64,000 bases of DNA, taken from NCBI GenBank assembly GCA_018398805.1, contig JAGFBZ010000563.1, positions 248,001 through 312,000 on the forward strand, read 5' to 3'. Position numbers and translations under genes: made by a program. The notes beneath the pieces are model-generated. The model was given only the letters and a program-made list of their open reading frames with translations. It was not told where the DNA came from and searched no databases. Positions 44,028-57,549 of the stretch are shown piece after piece. The stretch comes from Hirundichthys speculiger. Its lineage: Eukaryota > Chordata > Actinopteri > Beloniformes > Exocoetidae. How positions within the stretch are numbered: position 1 is the first letter of the stretch; every line of letters starts with the position of its first letter.

Positions 44028-45500
44028 CACTGGCAAGAAAAATCATGTGAACCCTTTGGAATTAACTGGTTTTCTGCAGGAATTTGCCAAACATTTTGAA
44101 CTTTTGATTTTGTGATGTGGCTCAGCTGATAACACAAATACGATGGTATTTTTTTTTATGTTGTTATCAAATGCAACAATTAAACATTCATTGTGCTGGT
44201 GGAAAAAGTAAGTGAACTCATCGACCATTAAAAAAAAATTAAAGAACATAGAGGTTACCAGATTATGACCTGTAAGGGGGCAAGGGGGCAGCTAGCTTGC
44301 GCACTCATCTGGGGCTTTGCAGATATGCGTCTTTCTGGTCTTCCCCGTGTTCGTGGCTTCCTCCGGTTTTTCCAGGCAAAATAAACAAGATCACCACTCA
44401 TTTAGCTGTCAGAGCTGATCTTTTCCTTGTTGAAGTGACGAGAACATAGCCTTGTGAGGCTACCTCTTGTGAAGTTCAGCATGTCAACATTCTTTGCCGT
44501 TTTGTCCTTCCCCTCACGCCAGTTCAGTGCCTTCCATGTTCTCTGCGCAGAGAGATCTGTCAGCCACTTTCCCCACCTCACATCAGCCATGAAGGGATAG
44601 ATGTACAGTTCCTTTTATTTATCTATATGATTTGCACTTCGCAGAATAACAGTTATACACTATGTTTGTTTTAAGGTAGAAAATTATGTAAAATTAATTA
44701 TATGAATTACTTCTTTTGTCTTGTTGCTTTCTTTGCTGGAAGTGGTTGTGTCTGGAAAAAGTTGTTAATGCAACACGTTTCTGCCACCTAGCAGATAAAA
44801 ATAGCACCATTTCGTCGTACTCCTCTGTTGGAGTCAATAGCTTATAGGCCTGAAGTCCAGTTAATGAAATGAGTTTGGTATGTGGGTGTGTAGTTACAAT
44901 GCGCTACATTGTCTGATAAAAGACACTCGTACATTTTACATTTGCTGTTCTTATGTGAACCATGCCTCCCAAAAAATATCTCTCTGAAGACATATGATCC
45001 AAAGTGGCTGATCTGCATAAGGCTGGAAAGGGATACAAAGTCATCTTAAAATGTTTAGGAATCCATCAGTCTATAGTTAGACAAACTGTCTATAAATGGA
45101 GACATTTATCTCTGTGTCAATGACACTGTGTCCTCACTGAGATAAAGAAGAATACTATCAGGTTTATATCAGGGTGGCTATCTACCAACTAAAGCACAGT
45201 AGAATTTGGGTGATGCAGCACAACAATGACTATAATCATCGAACTAAATTCCACCACAGTCTGACTTCAGAAATAAAAGCAGCTTATTAAAGAGGAATGA
45301 TCAAAAATTCCTCCTGAGCTACCAAAAGTAGTTTATTGAAGTCATTTCCAAAGGAGGTTCTACTAGCTATAAACTCCAAGAGTTGGCTCACATTTTGGCT
45401 CATACACTGTAATTGTTTGTGTTTTAGGCTTTCACACATTGCGTTTTATTATTGTGACTTATAAAAACATGGATTACATGATTTATGACACACATAAAAC
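44028..45500 (+). mobile_element. Tc1-like transposon, decayed, with a foreign insert
   Basis: The left end CACTGGCAAGAAAAATCATG, then AACCCTTTGGAATTAACTGG, resembles 8423 and 63781. The transposase start is at about 44962 (MPPKKYLSED, then a stop, then AGKGYKVILKCLGIHQS). A decayed catalytic half (QHNNDYNHRTKF) follows near 45217. About 44230-44830 is sequence foreign to the other copies. The right terminus is too diverged to place exactly. Confidence 0.65.
44402..44590 (-). pseudogene. possible THAP-like zinc-finger remnant inside the Tc1-like element
   Basis: The minus-strand frame of 62 codons ends SLTRLCSRHFNKEKISSDS. The CSRHF motif preceded by a Trp-rich stretch (WKALNW) resembles the second half of a THAP domain, found in P-element and Kolobok-type transposases and in host proteins. 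The N-terminal cysteines are not found. It may be a chance resemblance. Confidence 0.25.
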
Positions 45501-47920
45501 CTTTTGCTCAGCAGGTTGGCTTGCAGGGCCTATTTAGAGTGTCCTTGTGACTGGTTTTGGTTGTTACCTCACTTGAAATGAACCCTCAACTGCATCATGT
45601 TTCTGCATTTGTGTTGTGGTTTCTTTCCCGTTTTCAGAAACATTATTCCATATTATTTTTACTACCCTTGGATAAATTAAACTAGTGACGTTGCGTCAGC
45701 TTGTTTTGCTCAATTTTGCAGGTCCATGTACTGTGTAAGTGTTGAAGTGTTTTCAGATGAATCCCAAAGTGACAAGCAAATGCTTTACTCTTAACTTTTG
45801 TCAGAAAAAACATTGATATTGGAGGATTGCACTGCAGAACTTAAATGAACACATCTCTGGATCATTTATTTCTCAGATACACTACCATTGTTTTGAGACA
45901 GTAAGGCTGGTGCTGTTAAAAGATGATCACATTAATGATGGATTACAAGAGGGACAAGATGTATAGCTGACGCACTACACGTCCTTGCAGCCGATCCAAC
46001 GCCCTTTTATTTTCTGACTTACTCTGAAAAGGGCACATGGTCTGCACAGCCACTGAACATGGGCATTGGATGAATATTGTGGGTGACATAATCTTTCAAT
46101 ATTCATAATTCCCTAGGATATTGGCTTTGTCCCGTTCTGTCCGGCTTCAAGGACACAGGAGACGAGAGTGACAGGCTGTATTACAAGTGATATCATCTAT
46201 TTAGCGCCGGTATGAGACTCCCCCCACAAAAGCTATGTGCATCAGTGTTACTTTTCAGTATTTTTTCCTCTTTACAGCACCATAGCTGTAAATAAAGCCA
46301 TGTGCTTGCCCTGAGGATGCTGGCATGCTGGTGAGGGTGTGAATGCAATGACATGAATAGTTAGGTATCTGGGTTGTTGAGGGCCTCAGAACTACAAAAA
46401 ACCCAGCTTCCCTCTTGCTCTTTTCACGTATAGAATATTTTATGCATCAGTCAGGGTGGATTTAGACTTCCGTTCTTGTCGTGGAACAAAGACAGCATCT
46501 CCATCGCATCTCTAAGGGACTGGTATTACTTCATCTTTCCCAGACATCTGGTGATGCCCCTGGCAACTTGGTGGTATATTCCGCCGTCCTGGCCTCAATA
46601 GCATCAACAGCTGCAATGTTATACTCTAATTTAGATGTTTTACAGCCACATGGGAAACATCACAATGAACAGCTGATGGCGTGGGAAATGTCCATGAGCT
46701 ATATGTAGCACTGATAATGAAGAGAGCCAGATCTCAGAAGATCTCTTGTTTCTAGTAGTCAAATGCAGAACATCTCTTACAGACAGACTGATGTGGAAAT
46801 TTCCAGGCAGAAACCGTCTTTTTTTTTTTTTTTTTTTACACGTATACAGCAACTCTCACTGTGTTTACAGGATGACAAGACAGAGCGGGAGGAGGTCTGG
46901 GAGAAATTCTTTTCTTCCAGCACAAAAGATTTTCTTGTCAGGATTTTTTTTTTTTTTTTTTTTTGATCAACCATGGTCTCCTTCAGGTCAAGATGTAAAA
47001 CAAATATGGCATATAAATGTACAGGAGAGCACTCAAGCATCATTTGACTTCAGGGCAAACCCAGATGGTTCAGCTGAGTGTATTGTATTATCTTGTTCAT
47101 AAGACCGGGCTGAGTGACTACACCAAAGCCTGGACAAAAATGTAGCTGCTCAACAGACCTGTTTAATGTGAAAGAAACTAGCAAGAGACAAAGGCTTGAT
47201 CTTGTGTTTGGCTACCGTGAAGGAGCCCATAAGGTCTCTGGATCTAATCTGATTTACCCACGACTGGGGGATTTAAGAAAAATATCTAATTGCTCTTTTT
47301 CTGATAAATATTACAAATTAATCATCAAGCTCAAATATAATATTTACTCAGCATTCAATCTCTAACCTGTTACACTGAACTGTGCAGTAAACAGGGAAGT
47401 CGCTGCTTACAAATGGTAGCAAATTTGAGACTGATGTTTCAGTCCCAAAGACAAACTTTCAGATTTTTAGGCTGAACAGCGGCTATTTTTAAGAAGATTA
47501 CTGGATGAATGCACATCTGTTGATTTTTTTTTTTAGATTTTTTTTTCACATCTGTTGAAATAAAACATCCAAGAAGCACAGAAGCGCAGAGATCTAGTTT
47601 CTCCCTGATTCTCTCTCCAGTGGTCTCCATGAACATGGCCTCATCGTGAACTCTTTCCCCCTCCCCCAGTTATGTGCAGGAGCAGTTGCATGAAGTATCC
47701 TGCTGTCTGTGATTGGCTAGAGCAAAGTTTGTCATGAGGCCAGGTGCCCCCGCTCTGTTTATGGGGCCAGGGTTGTTTATGAAGACTTATTTTCTCTCTC
47801 TCTGTCTCTTTTTTTTTTTTTTTGTTAAAGAAGTGTTGTGTAGTAATGTAGTATAATTGCAGCCCGTGTGATTTACTGATTGCATTATTTTAAATTGCTG
47901 TTTCAATTTGAATCCAGCCC

Positions 47921-48022
47921 TGGGATGTACTGGCGACCTGTTAAGGGTGTACCCTGCACAAGAATAAACGGGTATAGATGATGGATGGATGGATGGATGG
48001 ATGGATGGATGGATGGATGGAT
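47921..48022 (+). repeat. GGAT-tailed fish interspersed repeat
   Basis: CTGGGATGTACTGGCGACC, TAAACGGGTATAGATGATGG, then about ten GGAT units. It is internally deleted relative to 20745-20881. Confidence 0.8.
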
Positions 48023-48497
48023 TTAAATTCAATTGACTGTCCAGCTCTACCAACAACCAGTAAAAAGAGATGCACTTATTGCTTGGCCAGTGATTAGATT
48101 TGTTACATTTTCAACTTGAGTGGCTTTGAACGATGACAGAATGATCAGGCAATGAGAAATCAGATTTATTTTCTTAATTCAAAGGAAATTACATAATGCT
48201 TTCCTGCAATTCTTTGTGGCTGCAACATATAAAGTAACACTTGGTAAGTTTCCTACAGCTTTACTAAAAGAAGCACTCTTAGTTTTAAAAACCAGAAAAC
48301 CATCACAATGTAATGTAGTTGTGGCTGAATTCTTAATGCACATTATTAAAGAATTTTTCCATTTTTCTTGACGTTATGTTCATCACTGAGGAAATCGAAA
48401 GTGTTTTGGAAAAAACATGGGTTTGTTGGTTTGTAATTTGTGTGACTATTCAACCTGAACAGCCTTTTGCTGTTGCGTGGGCTTATTTGTCCTAATA

Positions 48498-50228
48498 GGG
48501 CCTGATCTTCCGCCAAACCTCCTAAAGCCGCTATTAAGGGATATAGGGTAGTGGTAGGGGCGTTCCCCCACAAAAAAAGCAATCTTCCACCTCCCTAAAC
48601 CCGCCATTTTACCTGTGCTAACCGCTATATTATGCGTATATTATGCATGGGAGTGGTTAGGGTGTTCCACCTGTTTAACCAATCAGTGCGTCAGTAGCCA
48701 TTGCCTTTAAGAGCAGGTTGCGCTGCCCGCTACCCACAAACCGCTAAGGAGCGTATTTTTATCCAGATCGAAGCAGCTCTCATGGGCTGCTTGTCTGGGA
48801 CTCTGCTGTAGAGCTTCTTCCTCTTCCTACCTCCTCCTCCTCTGCACTGATATATACATAACTAGGTCTAACTCATGTGGAGCAAATTATTTAATTTTTT
48901 TTTTTGTACTCCAAGAAGTTTCAACAAACTGCTCAGAAAAAAAGAGCCAGTGAGCTTCCAGGAAAGCATTTCTTAACTAGAAAAGCACTCCGAGAGCACA
49001 GACCTCCGCCAAGCACAACAGTTCTCCCATATAGCGATTTACAGATTGAAAATCCGCCTTCTGGATCAGATCCGGATCAGCCTTTGAAATTTGATAGAGG
49101 TTCCCACTGTAAATCCCTGAGTGAAATTTCATGAGTTTTGGGTAATAATTAACAGAGATATTGAGAAACAAAATTTCCAGCCCGATTGACCGCAATGTTA
49201 TCGAAAATTTGAAAGTGATCGAGAATCCAAGATTTCTTATGGATCACAGCCAAAATGAAATCAGTTCTTCCTTTTCACATTTCTGACAACTCCTGAAAAT
49301 TTACTTTAAAATCCATCCATAACTTTTTGAGATATTTTGTACACAGACAGACAGACAGACAGACAGATAAACGCCACAATAACATAACCTCCTTGGCAGA
49401 GGTAAAAATATTCTTACACAGACAATTCCTATCGGCTACCTGAAAGTCCCAGATAGTTGGTGCGCTCCTGGTAAACACGCTCAGGCAGAGCCGCGAGAAC
49501 ATATTCTCACCAGGGGGCACCGGGAGCGGCTGTGCGCACAGCTGCACCAAGACGTGCCAAGACGCACAGCTGCGCACAGCTGATGTGCTTTTTAAAATAC
49601 TGCAGAACAGATCATTGGATGAGTATTGAGCCAGAGGAACAGGTATGATGACATCTACTTTCTACCACTGAGTGCATCTCAGGTGGTCCGAGTGCAAGGA
49701 GAGGGTCAGAGGGATAGGTGCACAGTACAAGAAACTCCACAACAGAGTTCTGTGATCTCCTCGTTTCCTCCACAGCAAACATCCTGAATGAGATCATGTC
49801 ACAGCTGTACAGACTGACGTGTCTGGCCGTGACTATTCCCACATCCACCACAACTGCTGACCAGACATCCTCTGCCCTTTAGAGAATAAAAACGTATACA
49901 AGTAATACAGTGATGCGTAATCGAGAGGTAGAGCTGTTTGTGCACGTCCACATGTGACCAGGTGGGTGCACATTTATGCCATTTGGACGCGCTCTTTTAC
50001 GCGCCAACATGCGGGTTGCGCTTTCCGCAAACTCGGTATCTTGCGATCGCAGGTTGCGGGCTACCGCTAGCCTAAACCTGCAATCGCAAGATACCGAGTT
50101 TGCGGAAAGCGCAAATGACATGCCCATTGCCACAGCTACAATGTGAGTAAGGGAGTCGGCAACGCGGGCAGTGGAGGTTCCTAAACCTGCAATTTGCGGT
50201 TAGCGGGTAGCAGGAGGTGTAGATAAAG
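48498..50228 (+). mobile_element. palindrome-rich hAT-like element, copy 1
   Basis: It starts GGCCTGATCTTCCGCCAAAC and ends near GCGGGTAGCAGGAGGTGTAG, with repeated CCGCTA/TAGCGG units at both ends. At 49807-49930 the + strand reads [20 protein letters not shown], a stop, then RIKTYTSNT, a decayed version of the C-terminal dimerisation segment of hAT transposases. A perfect 32-bp hairpin (50016-50047 with 50083-50114) lies near the right end. About 48861-49404 is a nested foreign repeat. The same family lies inverted at 58278-59565. Confidence 0.75.
48861..49404. mobile_element. nested repeat inside the hAT-like element
   Basis: Absent from the other copy: there, sequence matching 48860 joins sequence matching 49405. 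It contains CTCCGAGAGCACAGACCTCC, GCCAAG, a short AGAC microsatellite at 49345-49367, and ends AACCTCCTTGGCAGAGGT. The sequences at its two ends (ACCTCCGCCAAG and CTTGGCAGAGGT) are inverted repeats. The motif is frequent in fish genomes; family not named. Confidence 0.65.
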
Positions 50229-51697
50229 ACATGCCTTGGAAGGGCAGTTCACCAGTACCTGCTAGAGGAATACTTTATGTTTGTGTTTAGATTGCACCAG
50301 ATTTCAACTTAACCAACTTTTATTTATTTATTTTTTTGTCAAAGAGGGAAAAAGAGAAGGAACTTAACAAACTCAGATTTTAGTTTTGTTTTTTGTTTTT
50401 TTTTTCTATGTTGGAGCTATTGAGCCTGGTTGTACCTTTAGATGGACACAAGTGGCCTGGGCCTGGCACATTCTACCAGAACTGATTAAATATTAGTGAG
50501 CCAGTATGTCCAACAGTTTGTAAATGTGTTGATGATGCAACTCAAAAGTTACTTCCATCATTACACTGGACATATTATGAAAAAAAAATCACGTGATGTG
50601 AAATGGCGAAGTCCATTCCCTTAAGCCAACTACTCTGGTGGTGTTTATTGACAATTATGTGACAGGAAATGGGGAAGGAAAAAGGAGACAAGACAAGCAC
50701 AGAAAGGGCCTGAGATCCAGGACTGTAGCTTCCGTTTGTGGGGTTGAGCTATCTGGCTCAATCAAAGAAGATTAAAAAAAAAAATTACTGCTTTTTACAT
50801 CACTGTAAAGCTATGATTGAAAATAGAGAGTCTTGGCATTCCCTTTCTGACATATTTTGTGGGATGGCCGTGATGAAGTGAGTAGAGTTGGTTTCCCTCC
50901 AAACTAAAGGTCACTGGGTCAATCTGCAGCCTGGTCACATGGTTCGGTGTCTCTGAGCAGGACACTGAACCCCAGATTACTCTCGCTGCCTGAGTCACTC
51001 ATAGTGTCAGTCCCAAGCTCAGATAAATGCACAGAGCTGTGTCAGGTATCCGACATAAAGTCTATGCCAAATCAGTATGCAGAATGCAATGATCCACTGG
51101 GGTGACCCCTGCAAAGAGAAAAGCTCAACGAAGTAGCTTTTTATCTCTGTGGTATTTCGACTACTGTATGTCACAGACATTTAGACTTGAAGAAAAGGCA
51201 TCATCTTTTTAAAAAGGCATATATATGTCACTTTTACTTTAAAAACAATACTACTCTGTCAAAAGAATTAACCATCCTCAGGTTAGGACAGTTACTAAAT
51301 GCCATCATTGGATTATTTTCTAGGCCAGGTGATGATCTATATTTGTATTTGCCTTTAGTAAAGTTAAAAAAATATGTTCAGATGTTCTAATTATAACATA
51401 CTGTAGGCAAACTGGAGACAATGAACTTATCACTGTTCCTGTGTGTAGAGCTAACTACATACCTTTGGCATTTCTTCATTGTAGGTTCTTGTTACCCATC
51501 ACTCAGGTTTATACACAGACACATGTCTGCTGTAAACTGATATTGGGAGATTAAATGTTTAGAAATTGCATCTGAAATGGAAATGGAGAAGGAAGGCTTT
51601 TGTTATAGCTGTCTTATATAAAAGCCGTCCATGACTTCTGTTATTTCACCTGACCAGTTGAAAATGAAGACTACAGGTCATTTGTATTCAAATTCAG

Positions 51698-51767
<70 letters not shown>

Positions 51768-51768
51768 A
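51698..51768. repeat. (CTAT)n microsatellite
   Basis: About 17 uninterrupted CTAT units. Confidence 0.95.
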
Positions 51769-54700
51769 TCTACATTCTCTTTTAACCGACAGGAGCTGAA
51801 CAATACAACCTGTGTGATGTTACAAGTTAATAAATTAAGAATAAAGTGCTCGTTCCATGCAGAGAAAACCAGACGTTTTCTTTTGTTGTTTTTAGCATGT
51901 TAGCCGCTAATTATGAGCCAAAAATAGCACAATACCAGCAGTTTCTTCACTATGGTTCATATACCAGAGGCTGTGAAGGTAACAGAAAGACCACAGTTGA
52001 GCCTTTGTCTTGTTTCGCTGCTGTGCCTCACTACTTTTTTGCAGTTTTTAAACATATTTTAAACACATTATTTAGGCTCGGGGGGGTCCGGCTCCAGTTC
52101 GTGGATTTTGATTTTCGCGGAGGGGTGCCGGTCTCTATTAACCACGAAAAATAAGGGATCACTGTATAAGAAATTTTGATGGATTTAAGCAAATATTTGA
52201 TGAGCATTGTTCAAGAGGCAGTGAGATTTTCTTTAGATTTTAATATTGTAGTATTTGTGCTGCATTCTTTTCTCTGCTGCTGGTACAGCTATGAGAGGAT
52301 TACACTACATACATGTTCTATGATCTTCTGAAGAATCAGTTGCATTGCATCATTCATTCTTTCATTGTAGTGTAATACTGAGGACTAAAACTGAGAAATG
52401 GGCAGTAGTTGCAAAGACAGTGAAAAAAAAAAAAGAAAAACAAAATAATTAATGTATATCCTGTTTTCTGCAAGTAGATGCTTCATACGTTGTTACTGTC
52501 CCTCACTCCAATTAAGCATATATCCGGCTATAAAATGAGAGTATCATCATCATCCTAATGGACATCCGAATGCCACTGGGTAGAGATCAGTGTAGATTGG
52601 AGCATAGGGCACTAAACATCCTGACTGCAACAGGAAGTTTACAGCCAAAGGAACATCTCTGCAGGGACACTGGGAGTTGATAAGTACAGGCGCGGATCTG
52701 GCAAGCGGTGAGAAAACAGCAGCTGTCATGCATGGGCTTTTTCATATTTAACTTTCTGCATGCAAGCAGATGTAACAGGTGACGTCATCTCTTGTGCAAT
52801 GTTTACATGACATTACCACTTAAGTGGAACTCTCTGAGGCACAGGAAATAATAGGTAGGCCACCCACAATTTGCACTGTGCTGCTGTTGTATTTCAAACA
52901 GATCAATAACCAAGTGTTGCGCTTCAGCGGGGGTTTGCTCTCTCAGCTTTGAGCTGCAGTTGGTAAACCGAATAAATAATGTACTCGAGCAAATTTTTTT
53001 TTTTCTGTTAGATCTTTTCAGGCTAAAGGAAAAGGATCCTTCGTTTATCAATGTACCAACTCTATAGTAGCATGACAAATGTAGTTTATTAAATTTTTCA
53101 TTTCTATGATTTGATTAATTTTGACATATGAAAACTGAGACACACAAATGTTTACCTTCAGACAGGAAAGAGCAGCAGAAGTATGCTGAAAACTGTAGGG
53201 TTTCATGCAGGAGGCTGACAACAGTAAAAGCAAGAATTGTGCATTTCCAAGTGACAATTACATTGCTTTATACTTTTTTTTTTTTTTCACAAAGATAACA
53301 ACTGTCAAGTGGTAGCTCCTGTTTTAAAACATGAGGAGCTTCCATGTGGTAAAAAGTATAGGATGACAATGGGTTGGGAAAAAGTCAAAGGAATAGACAT
53401 GAACAGACATTCAGAAAGAGCATCTCTTTAAAGTGGCCATGTTATGTTCATATTAAACCATATAATTTTAATCTGTGTGATAAATACTATTTATAATTTA
53501 TAATTTATAATTTATGTGAATGATAAAGGCTGAGTTTCAGAAGGACATGAGCTTCCTGAAAAATGATCACATTTGGTTTAAGTATTGTTTGATTGGTTGA
53601 ATTCGTAGGAGGCTTTCCGATAGACACAGCTGATGGTTCATGAATGAGCACAATCTCCTTTTGCAAGTCTGAATAAACACTTTTAACATATCGAACACGT
53701 TATCAATGTAACATTTTCATCATTTCTTATCACACCTCAAATCTTTCCAAGCATGTCCAAGCAGGAAAAGGAATCAGAATATGAAAGTGGATATCATAAC
53801 TAACCGCAACAACAAAGACTAAGTAAAATATTAAGCTCATCACCTGCTGTTGTGCAACATTGCGGATTATGAATATGGTCATCTTTTTGTTTGGGCGAGT
53901 TTTTCTGTGCATCTTTACAAATACATTGATGTATTTCAGAATGCAAAGTGCCATAAGTGCCGACTGAATCAGAAAACGCTGGGAGCCAAGAAACAGAAAA
54001 GCTAGCAATGCTGTCACAAACTACTGAACTTCTAATCGGTGAAATAAATGCATTGAAGTGAATTTTCTTGTGTTGGAATAGCACCGACTGTTAAATGTTC
54101 TGGAAAAACAAATTCATTAGTTCCATTACGGGCCTGGAAAAACAAACTGTATCCATTCAGCCGCAGTCAGTCAACTTTCCTTCACACTCCTGCACTGACT
54201 CAGTGATGTAACGCTGCACTCTCTATGACATCACAGCGAGCCAATATAAGAAAAAAACTCTCCAGAAAGAAGTGTCTGAAACCCTGAAACCTGAGCACTT
54301 TGTTTATTGGAGTACTACAACAAACATTTCGCTTCTTTCTGGAGCCTCCAGTCATATCTAAGATGATGATTTATAATAAAACTGCAGATAAGACAGAAAG
54401 CACAGCAACTTTCAGGCTATTGTTAGTTAAAATGTTTGATCGGATTCACACTGTGTGAACTCATCCTTACAGCTACAGCATTTGAAGTGTTTGAAACAGG
54501 CAAAGATTTAATAAAGTATTAGTTTTAGTTCTACCTTTAAGTACTGTACAGGCATGTTGCCAAAAATGAATATAAATTGAAATAATTTCATAAAGCTTTA
54601 AACTTAAGCATTTGGATCAACATTGGAACTTTTATAGCATTTTAATATAAAGTGCTACGAATGAGTTGTAGATAAAATTACCTCTTGGAGCACAGTCCTC

Positions 54701-55354
54701 CCTTATTTGGTTTAGTAAGGACTGTCGTGTATCTCAGATAATTGAGGACAACAAATGAGCTCTTCTCATCCTTCTACAGCGTAATTACCCATGTTTATGT
54801 TCTAATCATGACAAATGGTTTCCATTTACATGTGAGTGAACAGTATGTTTATTTATTTACTATACCTATAAGATTAAACTGTTCAAACAATCTTAAGTGG
54901 AAACAAACAACAACTACAAAGCAAGTTACTATTGAGAAATCATTCTTTGACATCTGTTGCCAGCTGACAAGATACATCCTCTGCATCACTGCTAACGTAT
55001 GAAAAAACAACCCCGGCCAAGAAACAGCTGGGGAACTTGGCAAAGCGAAGCTGTGCGTTTCCACTTGAGCGTGTGTGTTTGTGAGCATTTTAGTGTTTTT
55101 GCATACATGTGTGACGGAGCAGCTGACCTCTTCCTGGCTGTTTCTAATTTGCAGATCACCACAATGTTTTACGATCGCACTTTCAGTAAGCCCCTCTTGA
55201 TTCCCTGCTCTCCTCAGTGCAAAGGCTCTTGAGGCTGTGACCAGACTTGAGGTCCAGTCTTTGGAGAAAGAGCTGCATAGAACTTTGTGACAATAAACAG
55301 GGTCGAATCCTTCTGTGAAGTGGAGCTAACGGCCCTGCGCTGCTCTTCTCAGTT

Positions 55355-55494
55355 ATTCCATCCATCCATCCATCCATTATCCATACCTGTTTAGTCCTAT
55401 GTAGGGTCACGGGGATCTGCTGGAGTCCTATCCCAGCTCTCTTCGGGACGAAAGGCAGGGGTACACCCTGGACAGGTCGCCAGTCCATCGGAGT
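55355..55494 (-). repeat. GGAT-tailed fish interspersed repeat, inverted
   Basis: Reverse-complement copy of 20745-20881: it begins with CCATCCATCCATCC and contains GTACACCCTGGACAGGTCGC then CAGTCCATCG. Confidence 0.85.
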
Positions 55495-57440
55495 CCTCAG
55501 GTTATTCGTCTGTGGTTTTCAAAGGTTGTGTTTATGATTTATTTGGTTCCAAAAGAGCACAGACAAATCTCTGTTATTAAATAAATTAAGATATTTTACT
55601 GCTGCCAAGGCCAAAATGATTAGCCCTATTAACGATTAATGAATCATTAGAATAGCCCTTTGTGACTCACAACTGACAACAGTCTCTTATGGGAGTTCCA
55701 AACAAAGTTGACTCATGTCTCTTGAGGGATCTCAGCTCATCCGTCTCTTCATCCAAATCACGTGGTTTTTGAGCATGGACATTAACCTTGAGCTCTTTCC
55801 CCATACTCTCAGCAGGATTAAGACATGGACTCAGAGAGCCACTCCCAGACCTTGATTTCAGTGGCCTTCTAAAAGTTTTGGATGAATTTAGATCTATAAT
55901 TTGGGTCATTGTCCTTGTTAGAAAACCTAGCGGTAAGCAGGTTTTGTTACATTATTCAATTAGAATATTAACATAATCCTTTCACTGTGAGAACTATGTG
56001 TTGGACGTCTCTTCCAAGGCCACACTTCCAAAACTCATCTCAGTTCCTGTTGGGTTCTTGTTGTCATCTCTCACTTTAACTTTGCACTTTCATCTACAGC
56101 AGGGGTTGTTTTTAGCAGAATTTGTCTTCTTGTGCTTTACAATGATGCAACATTTTGCTTGTTGTACACACAGAGAAACATTTAAAAATGACACTTCAAC
56201 TTTCCCTCTTCAGGTGAGCATCCACTGTCTGCTGTGAGTTCCAGGCTGACTTCTTTACTACTAGGTGATATCACTTCTGTACAATAATTTAGGAGGAGTC
56301 TTTCTCAGTCAAGTGTTGAAGCATACAAGCCCTGGTCATGGAGACCATTAAAATCAAGGCAAAAATGCTGATCGATTGCTCAAATGAGCAATCGTTGCAT
56401 AGTTGATGCAGTTTGGAAAATTTAATTAGATACCACATGTTGAACACAAAAGCGTTGACCTAGTTCCACAGATTTATAAAGACACTCTTAGTTTCACTCC
56501 TGAATGTCAAACACTCTACCCAGTTGGATCTTATTCAGGGTTCAGGTTCCCTCTGTCTCTCCTATGGCCCTGCTTGTTACAGATTCTTGTGTCTTTATAT
56601 TTTCTGCTTCTGGTTGAATGTCAGTATGCAATGCTTTGTTAATGCTGTGATGTACACTATTCAAAATAAAAAAAAAAAAACAACACAAAAACAACAAATG
56701 AATCCTTTGGGAGAGCTGTGTATTGAATATCCAAAGCCATTGGGCTGCAGGCATTTGCAAACTCACTGTTTTCGAAAACAAATTTGCACTAGCTGAGGCA
56801 TCTATTTGCTTCTATTTGAATTCTGGCTCATCTTCTATGCAGCAGTCTTAAAATCCCAGTGGTCTGCAGCTTTACTCCTGACAGCGCTCTAGGGGACTGC
56901 TTTGCTGAGATGCAGGCATCACCTTTGAAAGTTAAATGTGTGAATGCATTCGTAGTTTATGGCCGCTGTCATTTTTTTTCAATTTTGTTATTGAGAGGAA
57001 AGAATGCATGGAGCACAAAACACACACTTATAGTAAGAAGATTAAGCTTCCTCATATTACTTTCATTAGGAAACTGGAACTTCCCTGAAACAACGGGGTT
57101 CTGCTGGCCTCATTCTACCAGCATGTTTTTGCAGCTGTGATGTTCTTGAATCACTAAGCCAAGTATGTTGTTGGAGCATTTAATTTCGGGCTGACCCACA
57201 AGAACACAAACACTCATGGCATACTGCCTGTCCTGCAGTTTATCCTGTCTCATTCAGTTGGATTGATCCAGAAATCTGCTTGTTGTTGTTAATAAATGGT
57301 CTTGTCTAGGCTGTTTTGCCCTTAGTCTTGATAACTCTGTGGTCTAATCCCAGTTAAATTGTCTATGATGATAGATATAGTAGCAACATTTAGCAGTATG
57401 GCCTTAAGCAGGGGTTTCAGGTGTTTGTTCTCTCTTCCAG

Positions 57441-57549
57441 ATCTGCAGCTGGTAAACCATCACCTGGCTCTGACATGGCTGAGAGGAAGCTGGACAGCTT
57501 TGGACGGAGTTGGATGGTGGCAGTCATGGTTCTGTGCAATTTAACAGCG
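57441..57549 (+). CDS. calcrl: calcrl exon: 5' UTR end, start codon and signal peptide
   Basis: Acceptor TCTCTCTTCCAG ends at 57440; 34 nt of leader follow, then ATG at 57475 with G at +4. It encodes [13 protein letters not shown], then the hydrophobic [12 protein letters not shown]. Donor GTAGGA is at 57550, phase 0. The next exon begins FLVKAS, so the signal peptide core is split by the intron, with cleavage plausible near the Ala-Ser of KAS. Human CALCRL has a signal peptide of similar length but little sequence identity. The call rests on splice sites, phase, hydrophobicity and position, so it is less certain than the following exons. Confidence 0.65.

Larger units (their letters stand above)
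30141..57440 (+). other. candidate first intron of calcrl or intergenic DNA
   Basis: No exon is recognised across 27 kb. Named repeats account for about 33.05-33.87, 37.2-37.4, 40.1-40.4, 44.0-45.5, 47.9-50.2 and 55.4-55.5 kb. The remaining stretches (30.1-33.0, 33.9-37.2, 37.4-40.1, 40.4-44.0, 45.5-47.9, 50.2-55.3 and 55.5-57.4 kb) are AT-rich with only short chance frames. If 29.5 kb is the calcrl promoter, this is its long first intron. Confidence 0.5.
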
